From positions 1 through 30,200 of IMG/VR virus record IMGVR_UViG_3300025896_000134: DNA of 30,200 nt. One strand, written 5' to 3'. The position numbers were made by a program, and so were the translations under genes. The stretch's first letter is position 1. Every line of letters starts with the position of its first letter. This document shows positions 6,082-12,542 of this stretch, in pieces. Source of the stretch: a virus. The notes under the pieces were generated by a model. The model saw only the letters and a list, made by a program, of their open reading frames with translations. It had not been told where the DNA came from and did not search any database.

Positions 6082-7677
6082 CTACGCAGCAATCGCTGCG
6101 TCGATGTCGCCTGTGATGCGCACGCCTTCGCTCTCCCACATGGGGATGAGTGAGCCGGCGTTGAGTGCGCGGGCGAGGTGTCCGAGGCGTGTTGCCTCGT
6201 CAATCGTGAGCGTGCCGATGGCATCGCCGAGGTCGTGTCCTGGTTGCACCTCTTCGCCGATGGCGAGTGAGATCAACGCTCGAGCAAGGTCGTCGTCGGT
6301 GTGATCGGCGAACGCAATGAGCGAGCCAGTGATGACGAAGCGACGCTGGGTTTTCTTGCCGCCGGGGCCGGTCATGTTGACGGAACGATTCGCAGCGCGC
6401 GCTGCATCCATCATCGCTCCGAGCCAGATGCGCCCTTCGACGGTGAGCTTGCGTGCGTGTCGATTGACGATTTGAGTCTCCAGCGTGCCGACTTCGGCAC
6501 CTTCGTCGGGTGCACCACGTCGCTGTGGTGCAGCCTCGCGACGCTCAACAAGCACTTCGCCTGGCTTCGGATCGGGAAACGCTGCGCCGACCTGTGTCTC
6601 AATCATTGACACTGCCTGCTCGATTGGATCGGCGAGGTGGTTGGCGATTGGCTTGCCACTGCCGAGCGTGGGCACGCCTTCGGGCCATGAGTTGCGAATG
6701 AGATCTGAGTGGCCAGCGTCGATGAGTGGCTTGAGGCGGCTGATCATCCATGCCCGCCATGCGTCGTCGACGTTGCCGTCAGCAGCGCTAAGGATCTTCT
6801 CGGCTGCTGCGATCTGATTGGTGCGTGTCACCACGTCGAGCTCGACGGTGATCGGCGAAAGCACCTTTGCTTTGCGCATCTGTCGCACAGCGATGGCGAG
6901 CTCGAGGGCTTCAGCACCCGTAGCGAGGTCTAGCCAGTGGAGATCGCAGACGCCGCTGCCTGGCTGCACATGAATGATGACGCCGTAGAGCTTTGACACT
7001 TCAGGCATTGGCTCTCGAGTGTCTTCGCTGCCATCGGCTGCTGCGCCCTGGTTGTAGAGAGCGTCCGCTTGGGCATAGATAGAGAGTTGGATTGAGAAGG
7101 CCAAGGCTCCGAGTAGCGATGAGCCGGTCTTGTAATCAGCGACGAAGCGCTGACCGGTTTCGTCTTCGACAAGCAGATCGAACGTGCCGGCGATCTGGTG
7201 ACGATCATGCACGATCATGCGTTCTGAGTAGCCGTCCACAACGCGCAAGCGGGCGGACGCCAACGCATTGTGGACGGCTTGAATGTCGCCGCCATAGGGG
7301 TCTGGCGCGACAAAGGTTGGATCAATGAACGATCGCTCGAGCATTCCGTGCACAGCAGTGCCGAGGTCACGACGTACCGTCGCTCCCCCTTGCTCGGCTG
7401 CTCGTTCGCAGATCCCGTCGAGGGCTTTCTTGTCGGTGTCGGGAGTTGTCGACACCAGAGCGACAAGGTCGGGACGTTGTGCAAGACCGATCGCAACCAT
7501 GCGCTTGCCCCAGCCGAGCAGACCGCCAGAGTCTTCGATGCCTTTGGCGATCGTCGTCGCCCGGGTGTACCCGATCGCCTTCGCACCGCCTTCGGGCAGC
7601 ACTAGGTAGCGCCCCCAGCGGTCACGCCGAACAGGTTGCTGCACTAGATCGTCGATGATGCTCGTGAGTTGTTTCAT
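6082..7677 (-). CDS. RecB/Cas4-like PD-(D/E)XK exonuclease
   Basis: A 531-residue protein whose first half carries a RecB-family nuclease domain. Motifs in order are LGTAVHGMLE with His110, GTFDLLVED with Asp167, VADYKTG (Asp181, Lys183), and QLSIYAQ (Gln197, Tyr201). The C-terminal half has no recognised motif and may bind a partner such as the adjacent OB-fold-like protein. The start at 7677 is chosen because AAGGGG lies nine bases upstream; an ATG at 7686 sits directly on that motif. Such nucleases resect DNA ends for phage recombination. It follows WhiB in the same operon. Confidence 0.88.
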   Translation of the reverse strand: MKQLTSIIDDLVQQPVRRDRWGRYLVLPEGGAKAIGYTRATTIAKGIEDSGGLLGWGKRMVAIGLAQRPDLVALVSTTPDTDKKALDGICERAAEQGGATVRRDLGTAVHGMLERSFIDPTFVAPDPYGGDIQAVHNALASARLRVVDGYSERMIVHDRHQIAGTFDLLVEDETGQRFVADYKTGSSLLGALAFSIQLSIYAQADALYNQGAAADGSEDTREPMPEVSKLYGVIIHVQPGSGVCDLHWLDLATGAEALELAIAVRQMRKAKVLSPITVELDVVTRTNQIAAAEKILSAADGNVDDAWRAWMISRLKPLIDAGHSDLIRNSWPEGVPTLGSGKPIANHLADPIEQAVSMIETQVGAAFPDPKPGEVLVERREAAPQRRGAPDEGAEVGTLETQIVNRHARKLTVEGRIWLGAMMDAARAANRSVNMTGPGGKKTQRRFVITGSLIAFADHTDDDLARALISLAIGEEVQPGHDLGDAIGTLTIDEATRLGHLARALNAGSLIPMWESEGVRITGDIDAAIAA

Positions 7678-7690
7678 GTAGCTCATCCCC

Positions 7691-7912
7691 TTATGGCTTG
7701 GCGATTAGTTGACGTTCAGGTCTGGACATTCCGCCCCAGATACCCCACTGCTCGTCGTTGTTGATTGCGAAGGCGAGACACTGCTCAGCGACTTCGCAGC
7801 GATCACAGATCCGCAAGGCACGGTTCTTGCCAAGTTCGTTGGTGCGGAATGGAAAGAACATCTCGGCCGGTAAGCCACGACAGGCGGCGAGGTTCTGCCA
7901 GGGTGTTTTCAT
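7691..7912 (-). CDS. WhiB-family transcriptional regulator
   Basis: A 73-residue WhiB-like protein with the four iron-sulfur Cys residues (11, 36, 39, 45, the last three as CxxC...C) and the GIWGG turn at 57-61 followed by a basic tail. WhiB proteins bind a [4Fe-4S] cluster and the primary sigma factor and are restricted to actinobacteria and their phages. The start at 7912 overlaps the preceding stop as ATGA. Phage WhiB proteins can redirect host transcription or interfere with host WhiB2, so an early-gene role is plausible. Confidence 0.95.
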   Translation of the reverse strand: MKTPWQNLAACRGLPAEMFFPFRTNELGKNRALRICDRCEVAEQCLAFAINNDEQWGIWGGMSRPERQLIAKP

Positions 7913-8103
7913 GTCGGGCCACAAGAACGCTGAAAGGCAACCTCTGCATCAAGTTCGGCGACGAGTCGCTCAAAGCGGGCAATCACTCGACGACAGACCT
8001 CAAGAGTTCCAATGGCGTCGCTCAACACTTCGCGGTCGATGTCGACAGAGAGAAACTCCTCGAGCAAGCGCGCTTTCATGCGGTCGATCTCGTGTTCGTT
8101 CAT
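7909..8103 (-). CDS. small helical protein of unknown function
   Basis: A 64-residue charged helical protein (MNEHEIDRMKARLLEEFL...). The start overlaps the resolvase stop as ATGA, and the stop overlaps the WhiB start in the same way. Probable coiled coil; no family recognised. Confidence 0.75.
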   Translation of the reverse strand: MNEHEIDRMKARLLEEFLSVDIDREVLSDAIGTLEVCRRVIARFERLVAELDAEVAFQRSCGPT

Positions 8104-8450
8104 TTGTCTCCGATCATTGACATGAGCGTCATAAAGGCTTTGCCCGACATGACGACATAGGCGTTGGCGGGGTTTGCTTTACCTCGTCGTTTGAGCCACA
8201 CGATCCCGAAGCGTCGACCAGCGTTGGTTGCTTGCTCTTCTGCTCGATCGACCCAGCCACCCAACTGGCCTGCGTAGGACGAATAGTTTTTGGCGTCAAT
8301 GCTTGGCCATTCGATGATCGGAATGAACAAGTCGCCGCGATCGTTTGTTGCGCCGGCGGGGATGCGTGTCGCTTCGATGCGATGCACTGCCAGGAAGTCG
8401 ACAAGCGCGCGTTCCCAGCCTGAGCCCTTGGTCTTTTGAGGGTTGCTCAC
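8100..8450 (-). CDS. Holliday-junction resolvase-like nuclease
   Basis: A 116-residue PD-(D/E)XK-type protein like those annotated as Holliday-junction resolvases in actinophages. Visible elements are KGSGWERALVDFL with a conserved Glu, RGDLFI with the catalytic Asp, SIDAKN (the D/E-x-K pair, here with Asp), then WVDRAEEQATNAGRRFGIVWLKRRGKANPANAYVVM. The start is GTG at 8450, overlapping the preceding stop as GTGA; an upstream ATG in frame would run into the 30-residue gene. It likely resolves recombination or replication intermediates together with the RecB-like nuclease. Confidence 0.85.
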   Translation of the reverse strand: MSNPQKTKGSGWERALVDFLAVHRIEATRIPAGATNDRGDLFIPIIEWPSIDAKNYSSYAGQLGGWVDRAEEQATNAGRRFGIVWLKRRGKANPANAYVVMSGKAFMTLMSMIGDK

Positions 8451-8539
8451 AGCACGCCGCCACTGATGGCCCATGCCCACACGACCATGATCGCGACGAA
8501 CGCGCAGATCGCAGCGAAGGCGAGCCAGTCGAACTTCAT
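8447..8539 (-). CDS. 30-residue single-pass membrane peptide
   Basis: A 30-residue ORF, MKFDWLAFAAICAFVAIMVV and on to GGVL, almost entirely one hydrophobic helix. It has a four-base ATGA overlap with the gene before and a GTGA overlap with the resolvase after, which makes a chance ORF unlikely. Function unknown; phage microproteins of this kind can act on host membrane complexes or in superinfection exclusion. Confidence 0.65.
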   Translation of the reverse strand: MKFDWLAFAAICAFVAIMVVWAWAISGGVL

Positions 8540-8739
8540 CGCTTTACCGGCCAAGCGAAGATGGCAAGAGCTGCGAGTGCGGTGAGGATTGTCCAGCCGA
8601 TGATCGGTGCCAGCGCGTCAGAGCGTGCAAGCATTTCGACAGGCTTAGGAAGTAACGCCACTGCAAGGATGGCCAGCGTCACCTGCAACGTCGGCTTGAC
8701 GTTCACTCGAGTGCGACGGTGGTAGACGGTGTGCTTCAC
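8536..8739 (-). CDS. two-helix membrane protein
   Basis: A 67-residue protein with a basic N-terminus and two hydrophobic segments (about 19-33 and 46-63). Overlaps both neighbours by four bases (ATGA). Unknown function; its early position suggests superinfection exclusion or host membrane modification more than lysis. Confidence 0.75.
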   Translation of the reverse strand: MKHTVYHRRTRVNVKPTLQVTLAILAVALLPKPVEMLARSDALAPIIGWTILTALAALAIFAWPVKR

Positions 8740-8885
8740 GCTGCACCGTCCGGTGTCGATGTTGACCAGGCGAACGCTGGATGCGCGAGCTGTGCGCAGC
8801 GGTGGCGTTGGATCTCATTGAGACGTTGCTCAGCAGTGCCGAAGGCTGCGACGAGTCCACACGATGGGCAGCGGACGATAGTCAT
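8736..8885 (-). CDS. small zinc-finger protein
   Basis: A 49-residue protein with CPSCG near the N-terminus and HRCAQLAH about 19 residues later, a likely zinc-binding finger. The ATG overlaps the excisionase stop as ATGA. Unknown function; possibly a DNA-binding partner of the excisionase or early regulator. Confidence 0.7.
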   Translation of the reverse strand: MTIVRCPSCGLVAAFGTAEQRLNEIQRHRCAQLAHPAFAWSTSTPDGAA

Positions 8886-9097
8886 GCCGCACGCTCTGGC
8901 GTGGTGGTGTGGCGGCCGATCCACTTATCAATCGCAACGATGTCGAAGCGAAGCCGACGATCGATGCGCGTGACGGGGATGCGGTTCTGCTTGACCAGCT
9001 CGTAGACAGTGTCCTTGCTGAGACCGGTGTATTCGACCAGCCAAGGAAGGTCACGAAGTCGTCCGAGTTGGCCCGATTCGGTGGTGAGTGGCTCCAT
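8882..9097 (-). CDS. xis: excisionase / HTH-17 DNA-binding protein
   Basis: A 71-residue winged-HTH protein of the excisionase/AlpA type: LRDLPWLVEYTGLSKDTVYELVKQ is the classic helix-turn-helix, followed by NRIPVTRIDRRLRFDIVAIDKWI. It is the first gene of the leftward early operon, divergent from the repressor. It may direct integrase to excise, act as a Cro-like early regulator, or both. The ATG lies about eight bases from the promoter -10 box, so the mRNA is probably leaderless. Confidence 0.85.
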   Translation of the reverse strand: MEPLTTESGQLGRLRDLPWLVEYTGLSKDTVYELVKQNRIPVTRIDRRLRFDIVAIDKWIGRHTTTPERAA

Positions 9098-9105
9098 GCC
9101 GCTGC

Positions 9106-9135
9106 ACCGTACTGCTCACCTATTTAGGATGTCAA
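9106..9135 (-). promoter_or_regulatory. early leftward promoter, probably leaderless
   Basis: Minus strand: perfect -35 TTGACA (9130-9135), 18-bp spacer, -10 TACGGT (9106-9111) matching the actinobacterial TAnnnT. Only eight bases separate the -10 from the xis ATG at 9097, placing the expected start of transcription at or next to the ATG. Confidence 0.75.
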
Positions 9136-9160
9136 GCATTTAGATTCTGAAATAATTTAG
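9122..9160. promoter_or_regulatory. three ATTTAG operator-like repeats
   Basis: ATTTAG (CTAAAT on the minus strand) occurs at 9122-9127, 9138-9143 and 9155-9160, spaced 16 and 17 bp. The first lies in the early promoter spacer and the second directly abuts the -35 region. Probable binding sites for the repressor or the excisionase. Confidence 0.55.
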
Positions 9161-9169
9161 GGCGGCAGG

Positions 9170-9198
9170 TTGTCTTTCTATTTGCAACTGATTATGGT
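9170..9198 (+). promoter_or_regulatory. candidate repressor promoter
   Basis: Plus strand: TTGTCT (9170-9175), 17-bp spacer, TATGGT (9193-9198). Each box matches four of six consensus bases. It would give a leader of about 58 nt ahead of the repressor ATG. Confidence 0.5.
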
Positions 9199-9262
9199 GC
9201 TAACTAGGGCAAGCCAGTAGGGGCCAAGCCGGTCACGCTTGCTCTATATTCAGGGCAGCACT

Positions 9263-9637
9263 ATGGCACGACAGACGAACACCACCGACGAGCAACGCAA
9301 AGCATTCTCGGTCGCGCTCAAGGCAGCGATGGCAGCTGCGGGCGTCGAGTCTGCAGCGCAACTTCACAGGCGCGCGCTTGTGGCTGGCATTGATAAGACC
9401 TCTAGCGCTGTCGGTCACTGGACGACCGGCTACTCAGAGCCTGCTCGACCCGAGGTTCTGATCCTTGAGCAGATTTGCGGAGTTGAGCCAGGGCATCTCT
9501 CACGCCACCTGGGCTGGGTCCCCGTCGGCATCAGTGAAGACACCACGATTGAGCAGCTGATCTTGGCCGATCGGGATCTCACCGACGCCAACAAAGCCAC
9601 GCTGCTCGGACTCATTGAGATGCTGCGGCGCTCGTAG
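9263..9637 (+). CDS. HTH immunity repressor
   Basis: A 124-residue protein, the only clear plus-strand gene. The N-terminal half (about 12-75) looks like an XRE-type helix-turn-helix: FSVALKAAMAAAGVESAAQLHRRA, then SSAVGHWTTGYSEPARPEVLILEQICGVEPGHLSRHLGW. The C-terminal region is short and acidic, with no S24 peptidase motif, so it would not be cleaved in the LexA manner. Position divergent from the excisionase and adjacent to the integrase is the classic lysogeny-switch layout. The start at 9263 is preferred over an upstream TTG at 9239. Confidence 0.8.
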   Translation: MARQTNTTDEQRKAFSVALKAAMAAAGVESAAQLHRRALVAGIDKTSSAVGHWTTGYSEPARPEVLILEQICGVEPGHLSRHLGWVPVGISEDTTIEQLILADRDLTDANKATLLGLIEMLRRS

Positions 9638-9772
9638 TAAGCCGCCGACAATTCGCAGCTGCTCAACTACTGCGCTGCACAGTGCTGGATCATCGCCAGC
9701 GACGTGAGCAGCACACACGAAAGCCGTGAACCATTGGCTTTTTGTGTAGTCGTCACTCATGACGGCGACCAT
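9500..9772 (-). CDS. possible small protein convergent with the repressor
   Basis: A 90-residue frame (MVAVMSDDYTKSQWFTAFVC...) whose first half looks protein-like, with GAGG eight bases before the ATG at 9772. Its 3' part is antisense to the last 138 bp of the repressor gene and is less convincing. It could be a real gene between repressor and integrase, or non-coding sequence. An in-frame alternative start at 9829 crosses a run of nine Gs (9799-9807). Confidence 0.4.
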   Translation of the reverse strand: MVAVMSDDYTKSQWFTAFVCAAHVAGDDPALCSAVVEQLRIVGGLLRAPQHLNESEQRGFVGVGEIPIGQDQLLNRGVFTDADGDPAQVA

Positions 9773-9905
9773 ACCGTCAGCCTCTGACAGACCATTGCGG
9801 GGGGGGGTGGTGATTTGTCTATTCATCTCGACCCGCCTGAGATCTCTTGTCCTGACATCGCTGCTGCGACTCCGGCAACCTAACCGTGACAAATGTCACG
9901 CGCAA

Positions 9906-11003
9906 CTAGTTCTCAGGGTTACGCAAGTTGTCAAGGTCGCCAGCCAGTTCGGCATCCATGCCAGCCATGAGGTGGCCGTAGCGATCCATCGTGATGGCGA
10001 TCGACGCGTGACCAAGCCGCTGCTGGATTGCCTTCGGATGAGCGCCAGCATTGATAGCGAGCGCCACCGAGGTGTGGCGTAGGTCGTGAAAGCGAGGCAT
10101 GTTGACGAACGCCGGCTTGTGGTTTCTGATGACCTGCTCCCCCATGCCAGCGGCGTAGCAGGCTGGGTACCAGATGTTGCGCCGGAAACTCTGAGCGATC
10201 GGGTTGCCGAACGTGGAGGTGAAGACAAGCGAGGATGGTCTCGGGCCGGTGAACTCGGCGAGGTGAGCCTCAAGTTCGGCTGCGACCGAAGCCGGCAGCA
10301 CGATCGTGCGCCTGCCAGCCGCCGTCTTCGGGTCTTCTCGGTGCCATTCCTTGTCCAGTTTCATCAGCTGACCGGCGACGGTTATGCGCGCGCCTTTCAC
10401 ATCCATTCGCCGAAGCCCAATTAACTCAGACCAGCGCAGACCGCCATAGGCGGCCACTAAGACGAGGCACTTGTATCGCTCAGGAATGGCAGCGGCAATG
10501 CCTTCAATCTGCTCAACGGTAAAGGTCTCCATGTCTCGTCGAGGTACTCGAGGCGCTTTGACTTTGTCGACAATGTTCGTCGCTGCGATGCCCTGGTCGA
10601 CTGCCCAATTGAGCATCGTCGCCAGGGTGCGATGGTGACGACGAACGCTTGAGGGTGCGAGGCGTTTCAGTTCCTGAGCGAGCCATCGCTGAACAGCCGC
10701 CGGCGTCAGAGCTGAAACTTTGATGTCGCCAAAGGTCGGCAAGATGTATCGGTTGAGATCTCGTTTGTAAGTCCAGTGAGTGCCAGGCGAGAGATGGATC
10801 GATGCGTCGATCCACAGTTCAGCCAATTCAGACACTCTGACCGAGCCGTCGTAGGCGGTCCTGAGTCCACGCTTGATGTCTGTCGTTATTGAGGCGAGGT
10901 GGGCAGTTGCCTCTTTCTTGGTGTCGAAAGACTTGGCTCGCTGAGCCCCGTTCTCGTCTCGCCAGCGTGCTCTCCACTTGTCTCGATGGTTATCAATCGC
11001 CAT
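9906..11003 (-). CDS. int: tyrosine integrase
   Basis: A 365-residue tyrosine recombinase. The N-terminus (about 7-45, KWRARWRDENGAQRAKSFDT) resembles the three-strand arm-binding domain; the SAM-like core-binding domain spans about 53-140; the catalytic domain shows Arg190 (GGLRWSELIGLR), Lys226, HDLRH (306-310), LGH (His332) and the nucleophile Tyr342 (MDRYGHL). The start at 11003 has AAGGG six bases upstream; the longer frame runs into the att region. It sits directly beside attP and presumably integrates the phage into a tRNA-Leu gene by binding the GGTACACAT arms and the core. Confidence 0.96.
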   Translation of the reverse strand: MAIDNHRDKWRARWRDENGAQRAKSFDTKKEATAHLASITTDIKRGLRTAYDGSVRVSELAELWIDASIHLSPGTHWTYKRDLNRYILPTFGDIKVSALTPAAVQRWLAQELKRLAPSSVRRHHRTLATMLNWAVDQGIAATNIVDKVKAPRVPRRDMETFTVEQIEGIAAAIPERYKCLVLVAAYGGLRWSELIGLRRMDVKGARITVAGQLMKLDKEWHREDPKTAAGRRTIVLPASVAAELEAHLAEFTGPRPSSLVFTSTFGNPIAQSFRRNIWYPACYAAGMGEQVIRNHKPAFVNMPRFHDLRHTSVALAINAGAHPKAIQQRLGHASIAITMDRYGHLMAGMDAELAGDLDNLRNPEN

Positions 11004-11027
11004 GTCGCACCCTTTTAGATCCCTAGC

Positions 11028-11067
11028 GGTACACATTACGGTACACATTCTCGGCCTAATGTGTACC
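11028..11067. repeat. integrase arm-type sites, int side of attP
   Basis: GGTACACAT at 11028-11036 and 11040-11048 (12-bp period) and inverted at 11059-11067. The second and third copies form 10-bp perfect inverted arms (11040-11049, 11058-11067). They lie in the int upstream region, so integrase binding could also repress int. Confidence 0.75.
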
Positions 11068-11098
11068 GATTCGGGCCTGTTCGGGCCTTCGCCGAGAA

Positions 11099-11127
11099 TT
11101 GTGGACACGATGCGAAACTGTCCACAA
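11099..11127. repeat. 9-bp inverted repeat near attP
   Basis: TTGTGGACA (11099-11107) and TGTCCACAA (11119-11127) separated by 11 bp, between the arm sites and the terminator. A possible accessory protein site or small hairpin. Confidence 0.4.
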
Positions 11128-11134
11128 AACCAAT

Positions 11135-11162
11135 AAAAACCCCACATTTCTGCGGGGTTTTG
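11135..11162 (-). terminator. intrinsic terminator after the tRNA 3' half
   Basis: On the minus strand AAAACCCC...GGGGTTTTT followed by ATTGG. It follows the tRNA 3' end by a few bases, as expected if copied with the host tRNA locus, and would stop late transcription before int. The arms are symmetric enough to act in both directions. Confidence 0.8.
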
Positions 11163-11166
11163 CTTG

Positions 11167-11218
11167 TGCCCGGAGTGGGATTTGAACCCACAAGAAGTTG
11201 CCTTCCGGGGGGTTTAAG
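11167..11218 (-). other. attP: attP core: 3' half of tRNA-Leu(UAA)
   Basis: Minus strand: anticodon loop CTTAAAC (anticodon TAA), CCCCC stem strand, a long variable arm GAAG-GCAA-CTTC, T-arm GTGGG-TTCAAAT-CCCAC, acceptor strand TCCGGGC and discriminator A, without CCA. The matching 5' half (GCCCGGA acceptor, D-arm, GGGGG stem strand) is absent upstream. A tRNA 3' half next to an integrase is the usual attP core; insertion would restore a complete host tRNA. Confidence 0.85.
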
Positions 11219-11261
11219 CGTCCCATGCAGTTGCAAGGGGTGTATGGCATCGCGGGCCACT

Positions 11262-11282
11262 GGTACACATAGCGGTACACAT
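11262..11282. repeat. integrase arm-type sites, distal side of attP
   Basis: GGTACACAT at 11262-11270 and 11274-11282, with the same 12-bp period as the int-side pair. With the core between them this gives the P-core-P' layout of tyrosine-integrase att sites. Confidence 0.75.
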
Positions 11283-11353
11283 CGCGCGATTGCCCCCTGT
11301 GTGGCTCTGTGTGCCCCTGTCAGATTAGTTGCTGGTGCTTACCCCATAACGCA

Positions 11354-11397
11354 GAAGATCCCCCGCCATGGCCTATTGGCACTAGCGGGGGATCTTC
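11354..11397 (-). terminator. strong hairpin downstream of the late operon
   Basis: Perfect 13-bp arms GAAGATCCCCCGC (11354-11366) and GCGGGGGATCTTC (11385-11397) with an 18-nt loop, about 100 bases after the holin stop. It has no T-tract, so it is a candidate factor-dependent terminator or 3'-end stabiliser. The rest of 11283-11497 shows no gene. Confidence 0.6.
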
Positions 11398-11497
11398 GCA
11401 GACCGGCTCAGTTTGTGTGATGCGGGCTCAGGCCATGAAGGTCTGATCGCTTCAATCGCAGGAGCAGGGGCCTGCGTGATCGAGCCGGGGAACTTGG

Positions 11498-11758
11498 TCA
11501 GGCAATCTCTGAGCCAGGAGGAATGGTTGCGTTACTCGGGGCAGCGATGATCGAGGGCGTGCCCTTGTCGGCGATGCCGGCAGAAGCGATCGAGCTGAGC
11601 AGCGACAGCACGCCAGCGGTGGCGGCAGTGCCAGCGATGGCTTGCCAATCGGCGGTGAACCAATCGAAGGTGGTGGCAGCCAGTACGGCGATGAGCGCCT
11701 GGGCGACTGTCTTGACTGCGCGTTCGGCTGCTGACTTCCAGAATGAAGTGGTGAACAT
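11498..11758 (-). CDS. holin, r1t family
   Basis: An 86-residue protein closely matching the r1t-type holin pattern: MFTTSFWKSAAERAVKTVAQALIAVLAA, then DWFTADWQAIAGTAATAGVLSLLSSIAS and a short tail. Two hydrophobic segments (about 17-31 and 40-60). AGGAG lies eight bases before the ATG. It is the last gene of the late transcript, about 2.3 kb from the endolysin with accessory genes in between, which is unusual because the two are often adjacent. It is expected to open the membrane for the CHAP endolysin. Confidence 0.9.
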   Translation of the reverse strand: MFTTSFWKSAAERAVKTVAQALIAVLAATTFDWFTADWQAIAGTAATAGVLSLLSSIASAGIADKGTPSIIAAPSNATIPPGSEIA

Positions 11759-11760
11759 GG

Positions 11761-12303
11761 TTATGGCTCCTGTGTTGAGGTTGAGAGAACGGTGAAGGGT
11801 TCGCAGACTGAGGTGGAATGAAGAGCTGCTGAGTAGAGCGCCATCTGGACTCGAGCCTTGGGGTCTCCTGAGGTCGATGCCAGTGAGCCGAGGGCGAAGT
11901 GATCGCCACAACCAATCGCCTCATAGCCGAGCGCTGAGCGGCCGACGTGGTAGTCCTCGTCGATGCAGTAGAGCGAGCCGCGATAGCCGACGAGGAACAC
12001 TCCCCCGGCATCTTCGCTGTCTGAGGTCTTGGCGAAGCCGCCCTGGTGGAAGGTCTTGCGGCAGGCATCGATGAACACGGTGCACAGGTGCGTCATGTCG
12101 TCGTCGACGATCTGCTTCGGCACCTTCAGTCGGTACTGGAGCAGCTGGCCCATGCGGAACGAGTCGCAGAAGCCGATCAGATACTCGCCGTTGGTGAATA
12201 CCTTGGGCTCGGTGTACCTGGTGAGTCGTGTGTCTTCGACAGCAGCGGCGTCGCCGCCGATTGTGACGATGCCGTCATGCTCAAGGCCGACGATGCAGGT
12301 CAT
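11761..12303 (-). CDS. proteasome-like Ntn hydrolase
   Basis: A 180-residue protein starting MTCIVGLEHDGIVTIGGDAAAV, the pattern of proteasome beta / HslV-like N-terminal nucleophile hydrolases. After Met removal the N-terminal residue is Thr, the expected nucleophile, and GGDAAA corresponds to the conserved GxD segment. Later LVGYRGSLYCIDEDYHVGRSALGYEAIGCGDHFALGSL fits the alpha-beta-beta-alpha sandwich (YEAIGCGDHFALG). Phage homologues exist but their role is not established. It starts in an ATGA overlap with the upstream membrane-protein gene and ends just before the holin. Activity could be peptide or amide hydrolysis; inference from fold only. Confidence 0.8.
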   Translation of the reverse strand: MTCIVGLEHDGIVTIGGDAAAVEDTRLTRYTEPKVFTNGEYLIGFCDSFRMGQLLQYRLKVPKQIVDDDMTHLCTVFIDACRKTFHQGGFAKTSDSEDAGGVFLVGYRGSLYCIDEDYHVGRSALGYEAIGCGDHFALGSLASTSGDPKARVQMALYSAALHSTSVCEPFTVLSTSTQEP

Positions 12304-12542
12304 GGCTCACGCTTCCAGAGGTAGGCGTTGCGAAGGTGCACGACGAGCCACACGCAAGCGAGCACGGTAAAGGCTGGTCGAGACTCGGGGCCGAGGATTG
12401 AGTAGGCGAGAAAGGGCAGACCGGTGAGCGATGCGGTCAGAGTCCAGCCCCACCAGATACGTCGCTCGATGACGAGCGCGTAGACGGCGAGGCCAGCCAG
12501 ATCGCAGGCGAGAATCAGCCAGGTCCATGTCTGCTCACTCAT
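12300..12542 (-). CDS. small three-helix membrane protein
   Basis: An 80-residue protein with three hydrophobic segments (about 6-24, 29-49 and 57-73) and a charged C-terminal KREP. The start overlaps the 3' end of the DUF6378-like gene by eight bases. The size and position in the lysis region allow a second holin or antiholin role, but no family is recognised. Confidence 0.7.
   Translation of the reverse strand: MSEQTWTWLILACDLAGLAVYALVIERRIWWGWTLTASLTGLPFLAYSILGPESRPAFTVLACVWLVVHLRNAYLWKREP

Noticed and set aside
11167-11256. A complete tRNA-Leu gene on the minus strand
   Set aside because: The T-arm, variable arm and anticodon loop are good, but the sequence upstream of the loop does not form the anticodon, D or acceptor stems.
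9906-11497. Prophage boundary with host DNA
   Set aside because: Phage genes continue on both sides of the att core and no housekeeping genes are present.
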